Assembly: GCF_000378945.1 (NCBI RefSeq)
Contig: NZ_KB900539.1
Location: 1,776,527 to 1,840,526 of the forward strand
Length of the DNA stretch: 64,000 bases
Origin: Methyloversatilis universalis EHg5
GTDB lineage: Bacteria; Pseudomonadota; Gammaproteobacteria; Burkholderiales; Rhodocyclaceae
Direction: 5' to 3'
Shown here: positions 40,271 to 49,877 of the stretch, piece by piece
How the letters are laid out: every line of letters starts with the position of its first letter
Position numbering within the stretch: the stretch's first letter is position 1
Made by a program: the position numbers and the translations under genes
Notes under the pieces: model-generated
Told to the model about the DNA's origin: nothing
The model's database searches: none
What the model saw: only the letters and a program-made list of their open reading frames with translations

Positions 40271-43000
40271 TCAGGCGGCCTGCCGTCCGGTCTCCAGCAT
40301 GCGCTTGAGTTCAGGCACGCAGGAACCGCAGGAGGTGCCGCAGCGCAGCGTGGCCTGCAATGCATCGAGGTCGGCACCGCCGGCGATGGCGCTGGCGATG
40401 TCCGGTTCGGCCACATCCAGGCAGTTGCACACGATGCGGCCGCGGCTTTTCGCGGCCACCGGTGGCGTGGCCAGCGGCGCGAACAGCCAGCGGCGCAGGT
40501 CGGCGGTGGGCTGGCGGCCGACCATCACTTCGCGCAGCCAGGCCGCGGCCACGGTTTCGCCGGTCAGGCGCATGCCGGTGAGCAGGCCGTCCTCGATCAG
40601 CGCGCGCTTGGTGATGTCGCGCCGGGCGTCGCGATAGGCGAGACAGGCCGGGTCATCCAGACCGCACACGCGGTCCAGTTCACTCAGCCACTCGTCCGGC
40701 AGCGGCTGGTCGTGGGCGATGCGCAGCACCAGCGCCGGCCGCTCGCGTCCGGCCATCGACAGCGATGCATAGGCGAAGCGGCCGAGCAGTGGCGCCAGCG
40801 CTTCCATGCGCAGCAGCGTGAGCTGCTGTGCGGCTTCATCGCTCGCCTCGGTGCGCAGCAGCAGGGCCTGATAGGGCAGGTTGGCGCGGCTCACCTGAAT
40901 CGCGGCGTGTTTCAGTTCCGGCTGTTTCGAGTGCGGGTCGACGCGGCCTGCGGTCAGCGCATTGGCGCCGCTGTTCGACAGCATGTTGCGACCCCAGTGC
41001 ATGGCGACGAAGGCGCTGCCCGGGCGCTGCGCTTCGCTTGCGTGGGCGCGCAGCACGATCTGTCCGCGCCGGCTTTTCACCTGCACCAGATCGCCGTCGG
41101 CCAGGCCGCGCCGTGCCAGATCGTCGGCATGCATTTCGACCCGCGCTTCGTCGACATGGCTGTACAGACGGGCCACCTGACCGGTGCGGCTCATGCAGTG
41201 CCAGTGATCGCGCAGGCGGCCGGTGTTCAGATGCAGCGGATAGCGGGCGTCAATCTTTTCCGCGGTGGTGGCGGTGGTCGGCACCACGAAACGTGCGCGT
41301 CCGGCCGGCGTGGCGAAGCGGAGGTCCTGGTAGAGGCGCGGCGTGCCCGCCTGTGCGCCTTCCGGGAAGGGCCACTGTTGCGGGCCGATGCGGTCGAGCA
41401 GCGCATGTGACAGCCCGCTGATGTCGAGATCGCGACCGCGCGTGCTTTCGGCGTGTTCGGCGAATACTTCGGCCGCGCTGGCATACGGAAACAGGGAGGC
41501 TGCATCCTTGCCCAGACGCGGGCCGAGCACGCGTGCGAAGTCGCGGGCGATGAGCCAGTCGGCGCGCGCCTCGCCCGGCGCGGACAGCGCCGGCTGCACA
41601 TGGGTGATGCGGCGTTCCGAATTGGTGACCGTGCCGTCCTTCTCGCCCCAGGTGGTGGCCGGCAGCAGCAGGTCGGCGAAGGCCGCGCTTTCGGTGCTGC
41701 GGCTGGCGTCCTGCACGACGACGAATTCGGCCGCCTGCAGCGCTTCGACGATGCGCGCCTGGTCCGGCATCGAATGGGCGGGATTGGTGCAGGCGATCCA
41801 CACCGCCTTCACCTTGCCATCGCGTACCGCGTCGAACAGTTCGACTGCGGTCAGCCCGGGCTTCGCCGGCACGTCGGGTACGCCCCAGAAGCGGGCGACC
41901 TCGTCGCGGTCGGCCGGGCTGGCGAGATCGCGGTGCGCGGACAGCAGCGTGGCCATGCCGCCGACCTCGCGGCCGCCCATCGCGTTCGGCTGGCCGGTCA
42001 GCGAGAAGGGGCCGGCACCCGGGCGGCCGATCTGGCCGGCGGCCAGATGCAGCGCGATCAGCGCGGTGCCGTTGTGGGTGCCGTGGTGCGACTGGTTCAG
42101 CCCCTGGCACCACATCGACATTGCCGCCTTCGATTCGCCGAACCAGCGCGCGGCGGTCACGATGTCCTCGCTGCGCAGACCGCAGATTTCCGATGCGATG
42201 GCCGGCGTGATGTCGCGCACGTGGCGGCGCAGTTCCGGGAAGCCTTCGGTGTGCGCGGAAATGAATGTTTCGTCGACCAGACCTTCCCACAGCAGTACGT
42301 GCAGCATGGCGCTGTACAGCCAGATGTCGGTACCCGGCAGCAGCGGCAGGTGCAGATCGGCGTCAGCCGCGGTGTCGGTCCGGCGCGGGTCGACCACGAT
42401 CATCTTCATCGCCGGATTCGCCTTGCGGGCATCCTCGATGCGGCGATAGACGATGGGGTGGGCGTAGGCCGGGTTGCCGCCGGCGATCAGCAGGCAGTCG
42501 GTGTGGTCGATGTCCTCGTAGGAACAGGGTGGCGCGTCGGCGCCCAGCGTCTGCTTGTAGGCGGTGACCGCCGAACTCATGCACAGCCGCGAATTGGTAT
42601 CGACGTTATTGGTGCCGATCAGTCCCTTGGCCAGCTTGTTGAAGACGTAGTAGTCCTCGGTCAGCAGCTGGCCGGAGATGTAGAAGGCCACCGCGTCAGG
42701 CCCGTGCTCGCGGATGATGGCGGCGAAGCGGTCGGCCGCGTGTTCGAGGGCGGCGTCCCAGCTGACGCGGGTGCGCGGCAGCTCGCGCGCGGTGCGCAGT
42801 TCCGGGTGCAGCGCGCGCGTTTCCTGGCGCGCACTCAGGTGCAGCGTCGAACCCTTGGTGCACAGCCGGCCGAAGTTGGCCGGATGTTCCGGGTCGCCGC
42901 GCACGCCGGTGATCTGCGTGCGGTCGTGTTCGATGATGACGCCGCAGCCGACTCCGCAGTAGCAGCAGGTCGCGCGGGTTTCGTGTGTATGCGTGCTCAT
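40271..43000 (-). CDS. nasA: Assimilatory nitrate reductase catalytic subunit with C-terminal BFD-like [2Fe-2S] domain
   Basis: A 909-residue cytoplasmic molybdenum (bis-MGD) enzyme reducing nitrate to nitrite. The N-terminal [4Fe-4S] site is Cys12/15/19 (CCYCGVGC) plus Cys47 in RLCTKG. The molybdopterin oxidoreductase domains follow. The last 60 residues form a BFD-like iron-sulfur domain (CNCLDV and CGTSCGSC). This fused form, without a separate electron-transfer subunit in the cluster, resembles Klebsiella NasA. There is no Tat signal, consistent with an assimilatory role. Confidence 0.95.
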   Translation of the reverse strand: MSTHTHETRATCCYCGVGCGVIIEHDRTQITGVRGDPEHPANFGRLCTKGSTLHLSARQETRALHPELRTARELPRTRVSWDAALEHAADRFAAIIREHGPDAVAFYISGQLLTEDYYVFNKLAKGLIGTNNVDTNSRLCMSSAVTAYKQTLGADAPPCSYEDIDHTDCLLIAGGNPAYAHPIVYRRIEDARKANPAMKMIVVDPRRTDTAADADLHLPLLPGTDIWLYSAMLHVLLWEGLVDETFISAHTEGFPELRRHVRDITPAIASEICGLRSEDIVTAARWFGESKAAMSMWCQGLNQSHHGTHNGTALIALHLAAGQIGRPGAGPFSLTGQPNAMGGREVGGMATLLSAHRDLASPADRDEVARFWGVPDVPAKPGLTAVELFDAVRDGKVKAVWIACTNPAHSMPDQARIVEALQAAEFVVVQDASRSTESAAFADLLLPATTWGEKDGTVTNSERRITHVQPALSAPGEARADWLIARDFARVLGPRLGKDAASLFPYASAAEVFAEHAESTRGRDLDISGLSHALLDRIGPQQWPFPEGAQAGTPRLYQDLRFATPAGRARFVVPTTATTAEKIDARYPLHLNTGRLRDHWHCMSRTGQVARLYSHVDEARVEMHADDLARRGLADGDLVQVKSRRGQIVLRAHASEAQRPGSAFVAMHWGRNMLSNSGANALTAGRVDPHSKQPELKHAAIQVSRANLPYQALLLRTEASDEAAQQLTLLRMEALAPLLGRFAYASLSMAGRERPALVLRIAHDQPLPDEWLSELDRVCGLDDPACLAYRDARRDITKRALIEDGLLTGMRLTGETVAAAWLREVMVGRQPTADLRRWLFAPLATPPVAAKSRGRIVCNCLDVAEPDIASAIAGGADLDALQATLRCGTSCGSCVPELKRMLETGRQAA

Positions 43001-43004
43001 GTCT

Positions 43005-43017
43005 GTCTCCGGGAGAC
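43005..43017 (-). promoter_or_regulatory. Small hairpin covering the nasA ribosome-binding site
   Basis: On the minus strand GTCTC and GAGAC pair around CCG, enclosing the purine-rich CGGAGAC that should act as the nasA ribosome site (ATG at 43000). The stem is only 5 bp, so any effect on translation would be modest. Confidence 0.4.
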
Positions 43018-43174
43018 TTTTAGCAAGGGGTATGCCACGCCGATGACGACGGGTTTGCAGGCGATTGCGGGGCGATTACCGGCCGATGAGCGCCGGTTGG
43101 CGAGTAAGGGGCCCAGGTCGCGCTCCGCCGCGGGGCATTGCACTGGCTGAATGCATGGGACTGGTGCGCCTGTG

Positions 43175-44851
43175 TCAACGCAGCAGCAGGCACAGCAGCA
43201 GGACGTTGGCGAGCAGTGACAGCGCCAGCAGCGCGCGCAGCAGACGCAGCGGCATGCGCTCGACCAGCGGAGGCCGGCGCGGCAGTGCCAGTGGCCGGTG
43301 AGCGCCGCGTTCGAGCGCGAGCAGGCATTCCTCCGCGGTTTCGAAACGTGCTTCTGGTTCGCGCGAGATGGCCTTCAGCAGCACCGCTTCCAGCCATTCC
43401 GGAATGTCCGGCCGGTAGCGCGTGGGCGGCACCGGTTCGCCGAAGCGCGGACGCTGGAAGGGCTCGATCTCGCCCCAGGGGTAGTGCCGGGTGAGCAGCT
43501 GGTAGAGCGTGACGCCGAGCGCGAACAGATCGCTCGATTCGCTGGCGGGGCGGCCTTCGAACAATTCCGGTGCCATATAGCTGGGCGTGCCCGGATTGTT
43601 GATTTCCTTGAAGTCCTCGCCATCCGATGCGGCGACGCCGAGATCGAGCACGCGCAGTACGCCCTGGCTGTCGAGATGCAGGTTGTCCGGCTTGATGTCG
43701 CGATGGACGATGCCCAGCCGGTGCAGCGTGCCGAGTGCGCGCAGCACGCCGCAACCCAGCTTCACCACCTGTTCGATGCCGAAGTGGTGGCCGGCATCGA
43801 GCCGGGCGCGCAGGCTGGCACCCTCGTGCCAGGTCATCAGGTAGTACAGCCGGCTGCGCGCGCGGTGCGCGATCACCTGTGGAAACTGCGGCGACACCAC
43901 GCGGCGCGCCAGCCATTCCTCATGCACCAGCGCGGCGATGGCGTCGGGGTCGGTCCCTTCGTGCAGCGTTTTCAGTACGCGTGCTTCGCCGCTTTCGAGG
44001 TCGGTCACGCGGTAGAGCAGGGTGAGGCGCGATTCGTGCAGCACCGCGTCCACCCGCAGACCGTCAATTTCATCGCCGACATTCAGCCGCGGCGGCAGCG
44101 ACAGCCTGACCGCTTCGGCCAGACGGTCGCGCAGCGCGGCCTGGGGCAGGCTGTCCACCCGGGCGACCAGTGCGGTGCAGTTGTCGTTGGCGCCCTGCGC
44201 TTCCGCCTGCATCACCAGCGCGGCCGCCAGCGCTTCCGGGTCGCCGCCCTGCGCCAGCACGCCCGCGATGCCGCCGTCACCCAGCGTGTTCCAGACGCCG
44301 TCGCTCATCAGCACGAACAGGTCGCCGGCTTCCAGCTCGCCGTCTGCGTGATCCACCGCCAGCCGGGCGTCGAGCCCGACTGCCCGGTGCAGTACGTTGG
44401 ACAGTTCGGGATGGGCCCAGGTGTGGTCTTCGGTCAGCCGGGTGAGGTCGCGGTCGCGGTACAGATAGATGCGCGAATCGCCGACGTGCGCCAGATGCCA
44501 GCGGGTGCCGCGCAGCACCAGTGCCGACAGCGTGGTGGCCATGCCGGCGGTTTCCCGGGTGCGGGCGGCGTGTGCCACCAGCCAGCGGTTGAGTGCGCCC
44601 AGCACCTGGTCGATCGCCTGCGCGATGCTCCAGGTGTCCGGTGTGGCGTAGTAGTCGTTCAGCAAGCCGCGCACCGTGAATTCGGCCGCCTCGCGCCCTT
44701 TGGCGTGGCCGCCGACGCCGTCGGCCACCGCCAGCAGCATGCCTTTGCCGTCCAGTACCTCGCCGGTCGGCGTGACCGCGCCGGCGAAGTCCTCGTTGCG
44801 CGGCCGTGGGCCGGTGATCGAGCACTGGCCTATGGAAATCGCGAGCGTCAT
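43175..44851 (-). CDS. Fused PP2C-type protein phosphatase / Ser-Thr protein kinase, tail-anchored
   Basis: A 558-residue bifunctional signalling protein. Residues about 1-240 are a PP2C domain (RPRNED with the metal Asp21, VADGVGGHAKG, AHVGDSRIYLYR, LMSDGVWN). Residues about 255-510 are a Hanks-type kinase with VLK lysine, HRDIKPDN (catalytic Asp385), DLG in place of DFG, and SYMAPE. The glycine-rich loop is poorly conserved. A C-terminal hydrophobic helix (about 535-556) would anchor it in the membrane. The gene lies between narK and nasA; a kinase gene is also found in the Pseudomonas nas locus. The target is unknown. Confidence 0.92.
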   Translation of the reverse strand: MTLAISIGQCSITGPRPRNEDFAGAVTPTGEVLDGKGMLLAVADGVGGHAKGREAAEFTVRGLLNDYYATPDTWSIAQAIDQVLGALNRWLVAHAARTRETAGMATTLSALVLRGTRWHLAHVGDSRIYLYRDRDLTRLTEDHTWAHPELSNVLHRAVGLDARLAVDHADGELEAGDLFVLMSDGVWNTLGDGGIAGVLAQGGDPEALAAALVMQAEAQGANDNCTALVARVDSLPQAALRDRLAEAVRLSLPPRLNVGDEIDGLRVDAVLHESRLTLLYRVTDLESGEARVLKTLHEGTDPDAIAALVHEEWLARRVVSPQFPQVIAHRARSRLYYLMTWHEGASLRARLDAGHHFGIEQVVKLGCGVLRALGTLHRLGIVHRDIKPDNLHLDSQGVLRVLDLGVAASDGEDFKEINNPGTPSYMAPELFEGRPASESSDLFALGVTLYQLLTRHYPWGEIEPFQRPRFGEPVPPTRYRPDIPEWLEAVLLKAISREPEARFETAEECLLALERGAHRPLALPRRPPLVERMPLRLLRALLALSLLANVLLLCLLLR

Positions 44852-44864
44852 CGCCCGGCTCCGG

Positions 44865-46079
44865 TCAGATGCGCGCCGACGTGAGGTGAGCCGCACCCCA
44901 GGTGGTACGCCAGCGGGTTTTCACGCTGCTCAGACCGACCAGCGCGGCGACCGCCAGCAGCGCGAACACCACGAAACCCGTCTGATAGCTGCCGGTCACT
45001 TCGCGCGACCAGCCGAGCGAGGAGGCCAGATAGAAGCCGCCGACACCGCCCGCCATGCCCACCAGACCGGTCATGACGCCGATCTCGCGGCGGAAGCGCT
45101 GCGGCACCAGCTGGAACACCGCGCCGTTGCCCATGCCCAGCGCCAGCATGGCGCCGACGAACACCACCACGGCCATCCAGGCCTGCGGCAGGCCGAAGCT
45201 CACGCCGAACAGGAAGGCGGCGGCGACCACATACATCATGCTGAGCGTGCGGATGCCGCCGATGCGGTCGGCCAGATTGCCGCCGATCGGGCGCACCAGC
45301 GAGCCGGCGAACACGCAGGCCGCGGTGAAATAGCCGGCCATCTTCGGTTCCAGCCCGTACTGGGTGTTGAAGTAGATGGTGAGCGAGGAGGCCAGGCCGA
45401 CGAAGCCGCCGAAGGTAACGCTGTAGAAGAACATGAACCACCAGGCGTCGCGGTCCTTCAGCACCTTCAGGTATTCGGCGAAGGTCTTGGGCGGCGGGCA
45501 TTCGGGGGCGTCCTTCGCGACCAGCAGATAGACGATGAATACCGCAACCAGCGGGATGAGCGCCAGCCCGAATACATTGGTCCAGCCGAAGGCCATCGCC
45601 AGACCGGGCGCGAACAGCGCGGCCAGTGCGGTGCCGGAGTTGCCGGCGCCGGCAATGCCCAGCGCGGTGCCCTGGTGTTCCGGCGGGTACCAGCGCGACG
45701 CCAGCGGCAGCGCCACCGCGAAGGCGGCACCGGCGAAGCCGAGGAAGCAGCCGAGCAGCAGCGCCTGTTCGTAGCTGTGGATGCCGAACTGCCAGGCGAC
45801 GAACAGCGCGCCGATCACGATGACCTGGCCGATGGCGCCGGCCTTCTTCGGCTGCAGGTGATCGACCAGCACGCCCATCAGCATGCGCAGCAAAGCGCCG
45901 GCCAGTACCGGTACCGCCACCATGAAGCCCTTCTGCGCGTGGGTCAGATGAAGATCCTGGGCGATCTGCACGCCCAGCGGGCCGAGCAGCACCCACACCA
46001 TGAAGGCGAGATCGAAGTAGAGAAAGGCGGCAAACAGCGTGGGCGTATGGCCGGCCTTGAGAAATGCTTTCCTGTCCAT
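44865..46079 (-). CDS. narK: Nitrate/nitrite MFS transporter (NarK/NasA family)
   Basis: A 404-residue major facilitator with 12 predicted helices. Nitrate signature-like segments GLASSLTIYFNTQYG and GNGAVFQLVPQRF (helix 11, with the conserved glycines and asparagine) and the AGAGNSGTALAALFAP helix 5 signature are present. It is the uptake system for assimilation. It lies 13 bases before the PP2C-kinase gene and downstream of nirBD. Confidence 0.93.
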   Translation of the reverse strand: MDRKAFLKAGHTPTLFAAFLYFDLAFMVWVLLGPLGVQIAQDLHLTHAQKGFMVAVPVLAGALLRMLMGVLVDHLQPKKAGAIGQVIVIGALFVAWQFGIHSYEQALLLGCFLGFAGAAFAVALPLASRWYPPEHQGTALGIAGAGNSGTALAALFAPGLAMAFGWTNVFGLALIPLVAVFIVYLLVAKDAPECPPPKTFAEYLKVLKDRDAWWFMFFYSVTFGGFVGLASSLTIYFNTQYGLEPKMAGYFTAACVFAGSLVRPIGGNLADRIGGIRTLSMMYVVAAAFLFGVSFGLPQAWMAVVVFVGAMLALGMGNGAVFQLVPQRFRREIGVMTGLVGMAGGVGGFYLASSLGWSREVTGSYQTGFVVFALLAVAALVGLSSVKTRWRTTWGAAHLTSARI

Positions 46080-46163
46080 CGGCGGATGACCTCCCCGTCA
46101 TCAATCCGGTGTGCGCGCATCCATGCAGGCAACCGGTACTCGGGCTAGTGGGTGATTCGGATC

Positions 46164-46185
46164 GCATGCGACCGTGGCCGCATGC
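46164..46185. repeat. 7-bp hairpin after nirD
   Basis: GCATGCG (46164-46170) and CGCATGC (46179-46185) form an inverted repeat 11 bases past the nirD stop. No T-run follows. It may protect the nirBD mRNA end or mark partial termination before narK. Confidence 0.4.
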
Positions 46186-46195
46186 GGGAACTGCG

Positions 46196-46516
46196 TCAGG
46201 CCTTCAGCATCACCTGGCCGTTTTCGACTTTCACGTCGAAGCCACGGGTGCAGCCGACGTCGGGGGCGACCGCTTCGCCCGATTCCAGCTTGATCTTCCA
46301 GCTGTGCAAAGGACAGGTGACGGTGTCGCCATGCACGATGCCCTGTGACAGCGGGCCGCCCTTGTGCGGGCACTTGTCGTGCACCGCGAACACGCGGTCG
46401 CCGTCGGTGCGGAAGATGGCGATGTCGCCGGACTCGGCGCTCACCACGCGCGAGCCGAGCAGCGGGATGTCTTCGAGCGCGCAGACGTGCGCCCAGGTGG
46501 AGGTTTCGGTGCTCAT
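46196..46516 (-). CDS. nirD: Nitrite reductase (NADH) small subunit
   Basis: A 106-residue Rieske-fold protein. It keeps the cluster ligand motif in CPHKGGPLSQGIVHGD and TCPLHSWKI, so it may bind a [2Fe-2S] cluster, unlike the E. coli NirD, which lost the ligands. It pairs with NirB. It is separated from nirB by a repeat element of about 95 bases. Confidence 0.94.
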   Translation of the reverse strand: MSTETSTWAHVCALEDIPLLGSRVVSAESGDIAIFRTDGDRVFAVHDKCPHKGGPLSQGIVHGDTVTCPLHSWKIKLESGEAVAPDVGCTRGFDVKVENGQVMLKA

Positions 46517-46544
46517 GAGGGTTCCTGTATGGGTATCTGAAGGA

Positions 46545-46639
46545 GCTGGGGGCTAGGGGTGAGGGGCTGGGGAACAGGCGCGGCTTTGCCGCGCGAGGTG
46601 GGCTTGTCGCCAGCCCCTGACCCCTAGTCCCTCATCCCT
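46545..46639. repeat. Composite palindromic intergenic repeat, copy B (between nirD and nirB)
   Basis: The left arm (46545-46572) has GGGGGCTAGGGGTGAGGGGCTGGGG-type units. The right arm (46610-46639) is its imperfect complement: 17 of 18 bases of CTAGGGGTGAGGGGCTGG pair. The centre holds a perfect 7-bp hairpin GCGCGGC-TTT-GCCGCGC (46578-46594). The plan (G-rich arm, 7-bp hairpin with three-base loop, C-rich arm) is the same as copy A at 23779-23883. It ends four bases before the nirB stop codon. Confidence 0.75.
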
Positions 46640-46642
46640 GAA

Positions 46643-49111
46643 TCAAGCCTTCATCGCCTGTTTGATGGCGATGGTGCGGAACTCGCGGCCGAGCTCGGAT
46701 TTCGCGTCGGCTTCGGCGCGTTCCAGCCACGGGTCCTTGTAGTCCTGCAGCGCGAACAGCAGGCGCTCGTACAGCGCCTTGCGGTTCTCGGCGTCATCGA
46801 CCACCTTGCCCTTCACGTAGTCGAGACCGACGCGCTCGATGTAGTGCACCGTGCGTTCGAGGTACCAGCCTTCTTCGCGGTAGAGCTGCAGGAAGGCGCC
46901 GGAGTACTCCATCACCTCGTCGTCGCTGGCCACCTTGCAGAAGAACTGCGCCACTTCGGTCTTGATGCCGCCATTGCCGGCGACATAGATTTCGTAGCCC
47001 GATTCGACGCCGATCACGCCCACGTCCTTGATGCCGGCCTCGGCGCAGTTGCGCGGGCAGCCGGACACCGCGAGCTTCACCTTGTGCGGGCTGTACATGC
47101 CGAACAGCATCTTTTCCAGCTTCACGCCCAGGCCCATGGACAGCTGGGTGCCGAAGCGGCAGTGCTCGGCGCCGACGCAGGTTTTCACCGTGCGCAGGCT
47201 CTTGCCGTAGGCGTGGCCGGACACCATGCCGGCCTTGGCGAAATCGGCCCACATCGCCGGCAGGTCGTCCTTCTTCACGCCCAGCAGGTCGATGCGCTGG
47301 CCGCCGGTCACCTTCACCGTCGGCACCTTGTACTTCTCGGCCGCATCTGCGATGGCGCGCAGTTCGTCCGGCGTGGTCAGGCCGCCCCACATGCGCGGCA
47401 CCACCGAGTAGGTGCCGTCCTTCTGAATGTTGGCGTGCGCGCGCTCGTTGATGAAGCGGCTCTGCGCGTCGTCCTTGGCTTCGTGCGGCCAGGTCGAGAT
47501 CAGGTAGTAGTTCAGCGCCGGGCGGCAGGAGGCGCAGCCGTTGGGCGTCTTCCACTTCAGTTCGCGCTGCACGGTCGGGATGTCGATCATGTGGCGGTCG
47601 CGGATGGCGGCACGCACGTCGCCATGATTCATGTCGGTGCAGCCGCACATCGGCTTCGAGCTGGAATCGGCCGGCGTGTAGGCGCCACCGACGCAGGAGG
47701 CGAGGATCTGTTCGACCAGACCGGTGCAGGAGCCGCAGGAGCTGGACGCCTTGGTGTGCTTGCGCACGTCGTCCAGCGAGAACAGGCCCTTCTCCTTGAT
47801 CGCCTTGACGATGGTGCCCTTGCACACGCCGTTGCAGCCGCACACCTCGGCGCTGTCCGGCATCGAGGCGGCCTGGGTCTGGCCCTTGTGGCCGACGTCG
47901 CCCAGGTGGTTCTGGCCGAACATCAGGTGGTCGCGCACCGCGTGAATGTCCTGGCCGTCCTTGATCAGCTGGAAGTACCAGCTGCCATCGGCGGTGTCGC
48001 CGTACAGACAGGCGCCGACCAGGCGCTCGCCTTCGAGCACCAGGCGCTTGTACACCCCGCCCGACGGGTCGTGCAGCACGATGTCGTCGCAGCCCGGGCC
48101 ACCCATGAAGTTGCCGGCCGAGAACACGTCGATGCCGGTGACCTTGAGCTTGGTCGAGGTGACCGAACCCTTGTAGGTGCCGATGCCGTAGTGGGCGAGG
48201 TGGTTGGCGCACACCTTGGCCTGTTCGAACAGCGGCGCGACCAGGCCGTAGGCGATGCCGCGGTGGTTCACGCACTCGCCGACCGCGTAGATCTTCGGGT
48301 CGTAGGTCTGCAGCGTGTCATTGACCACGATGCCGCGGTTGCAGTGAATGCCGGCCGATTCGGCCAGCGTGGTGTTCGGGCGGATGCCGGCGGCCATCAC
48401 CACCAGATCGGCCGGAATGGATTCGCCGCTCTTGAAGCGCACCGCGGACACGCGGCCGTCGGCTCCGGCGATCAGCGATTCCGTCTGCTTCTCGAGCAGG
48501 AAGGTGAGGCCCTTCTTCTCCAGCGAGGCCTGCAGCATGTCGGCCGAGGGCTTGTCGAGCTGACGCTCCATGATCCACGGCGCAAGGTGCACCACGGTCA
48601 CCTGCATGCCGCGCAGCGCCAGGCCGTTGGCGGCTTCCAGGCCGAGCAGGCCGGCGCCGATCACGACCGCGTGCTTGCGCGTCGCGGCGGCTTCGATCAT
48701 GGCGTCGGTGTCGGCAATGTCGCGATAGGCGATCACGCCCGGCAGGTCCTTGCCCGGCACCGGCAGGATGAAGGGGTTGGAGCCGGTGGCCAGCAGCAGG
48801 CGGTCGTACTCCGCTTCGCTGCCGTCGTCGGCGATCACCTTGCGTGCGATGCGGTCGATCTTCGTGACCTTCCGGCCCGCATGCAGCGTGATGCCGTTGT
48901 CGCGGTACCAGTCCCAGTCATTCAGGATGATGTCCTGGATGGTCATTTCGCCGGCCAGCACCGGCGACAGCAGGATGCGGTTGTAGTTCGGATGCGGCTC
49001 CGCCCCGAACACCGTGATGTCATACATCTCCGGCGCGATCTTGAGCAACTCTTCCAGCGTGCGGCAACCCGCCATCCCGTTGCCGATCATGACCAGACGC
49101 TTCTTTTCCAT
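46643..49111 (-). CDS. nirB: Nitrite reductase (NADH) large subunit
   Basis: An 822-residue cytoplasmic siroheme enzyme reducing nitrite to ammonium. In order it has an FAD/NAD(P)-binding pyridine nucleotide-disulfide domain (GNGMAG near residues 11-16), two BFD-like [2Fe-2S] segments (CGCNGVCKG, CGSCTGLVEQ), a ferredoxin-like half and the siroheme/[4Fe-4S] domain. The last shows TCVGAEHCRFGTQ and SGCPRNCAEAGI. It is the first gene of the minus-strand nitrate operon. The ATG at 49111 has a GGGGA just upstream. Confidence 0.96.
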   Translation of the reverse strand: MEKKRLVMIGNGMAGCRTLEELLKIAPEMYDITVFGAEPHPNYNRILLSPVLAGEMTIQDIILNDWDWYRDNGITLHAGRKVTKIDRIARKVIADDGSEAEYDRLLLATGSNPFILPVPGKDLPGVIAYRDIADTDAMIEAAATRKHAVVIGAGLLGLEAANGLALRGMQVTVVHLAPWIMERQLDKPSADMLQASLEKKGLTFLLEKQTESLIAGADGRVSAVRFKSGESIPADLVVMAAGIRPNTTLAESAGIHCNRGIVVNDTLQTYDPKIYAVGECVNHRGIAYGLVAPLFEQAKVCANHLAHYGIGTYKGSVTSTKLKVTGIDVFSAGNFMGGPGCDDIVLHDPSGGVYKRLVLEGERLVGACLYGDTADGSWYFQLIKDGQDIHAVRDHLMFGQNHLGDVGHKGQTQAASMPDSAEVCGCNGVCKGTIVKAIKEKGLFSLDDVRKHTKASSSCGSCTGLVEQILASCVGGAYTPADSSSKPMCGCTDMNHGDVRAAIRDRHMIDIPTVQRELKWKTPNGCASCRPALNYYLISTWPHEAKDDAQSRFINERAHANIQKDGTYSVVPRMWGGLTTPDELRAIADAAEKYKVPTVKVTGGQRIDLLGVKKDDLPAMWADFAKAGMVSGHAYGKSLRTVKTCVGAEHCRFGTQLSMGLGVKLEKMLFGMYSPHKVKLAVSGCPRNCAEAGIKDVGVIGVESGYEIYVAGNGGIKTEVAQFFCKVASDDEVMEYSGAFLQLYREEGWYLERTVHYIERVGLDYVKGKVVDDAENRKALYERLLFALQDYKDPWLERAEADAKSELGREFRTIAIKQAMKA

Positions 49112-49877
49112 GTCCCCGTTCCTTCTGCCGATTGCTGCAAAACCGGTCGCAGGCGGAGCTGCGGCCGACGTATTTCTTCCCGGTCAGCGGTCGTTCAGCA
49201 GCGGCCCGGGGGCACGGAGCAGGGACGAGCGCGGTCCTGCGCCTGCAGCATCGCTGGCGCACTAGATCGGAAATCCGGGCAAAACCTCTACATGGCCGGA
49301 TCACGCCGGCCGGCGGATTCAACTTGTCGGCCCGTGCCCGCCTTTGGGCATCGTTACCGATGACTGCCTGGCCGGAGCGCGCACCGCATGTGCGCGACTC
49401 CGGGTGTGACAGCGGACCGGCCGGAGGACGATCGATCCGCTCTTTGTGCGGCGGGCTGCATGCCCGCACGGTTCTGTTTGATCTTCATCCACAACGTCGC
49501 CGCCACCTCGGCACGACGCGTCATTGCGTCGTGTGTGCCTCGGCATTTGACTGCAGCGACGGACGTTGCCGTTGCGGTCGAGGGCTGCGGGTCTGACAAA
49601 GATCGTTGCGTGGCCGCCCGCCTTCGGGGCGCTGCAACCAGCACTGAGCACTCAGCAGAAATCGGGCCAGCCTTCAGTTTTCGGTGTTATTGATTCCAGG
49701 TGACTGATTTATATGAGTTTTATCGTTCTCACCCGAATGCCGGGGCGAACGGGGGCGTGATCCGGGCTGGTGCGTGCAAGCACGATGGAGGTGCGTCTGC
49801 CTGTGGGATTTATTTTCAGACACCTTCAGAGCGCAGGGCTGTCAGCCGATATTCCGAAGATGGAAACCGGTGAAAAG
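49112..49877. other. Regulatory gap between nirB and the chemoreceptor genes
   Basis: About 770 bases without a convincing gene, unusual in this dense window. Bases 49680-49735 are notably AT-rich for this genome and probably contain a promoter, but I find no clean -35/-10 pair, no sigma-54 site and no terminator hairpin. Small frames here look like shadow. NtrC or NasT/NasR-type control of nirB would have to act here, but I cannot show a site. Confidence 0.45.

Noticed and set aside
46844-49363. An 839-codon plus-strand frame
   Set aside because: It is antisense to nirB, with composition typical of a shadow and no recognisable motifs.
49690-49715. TTGATT/TATATG pair or FNR half-site upstream of the chemoreceptor
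   Set aside because: The spacer is 14 bases, too short for a sigma-70 promoter, and the second FNR half-site is missing.
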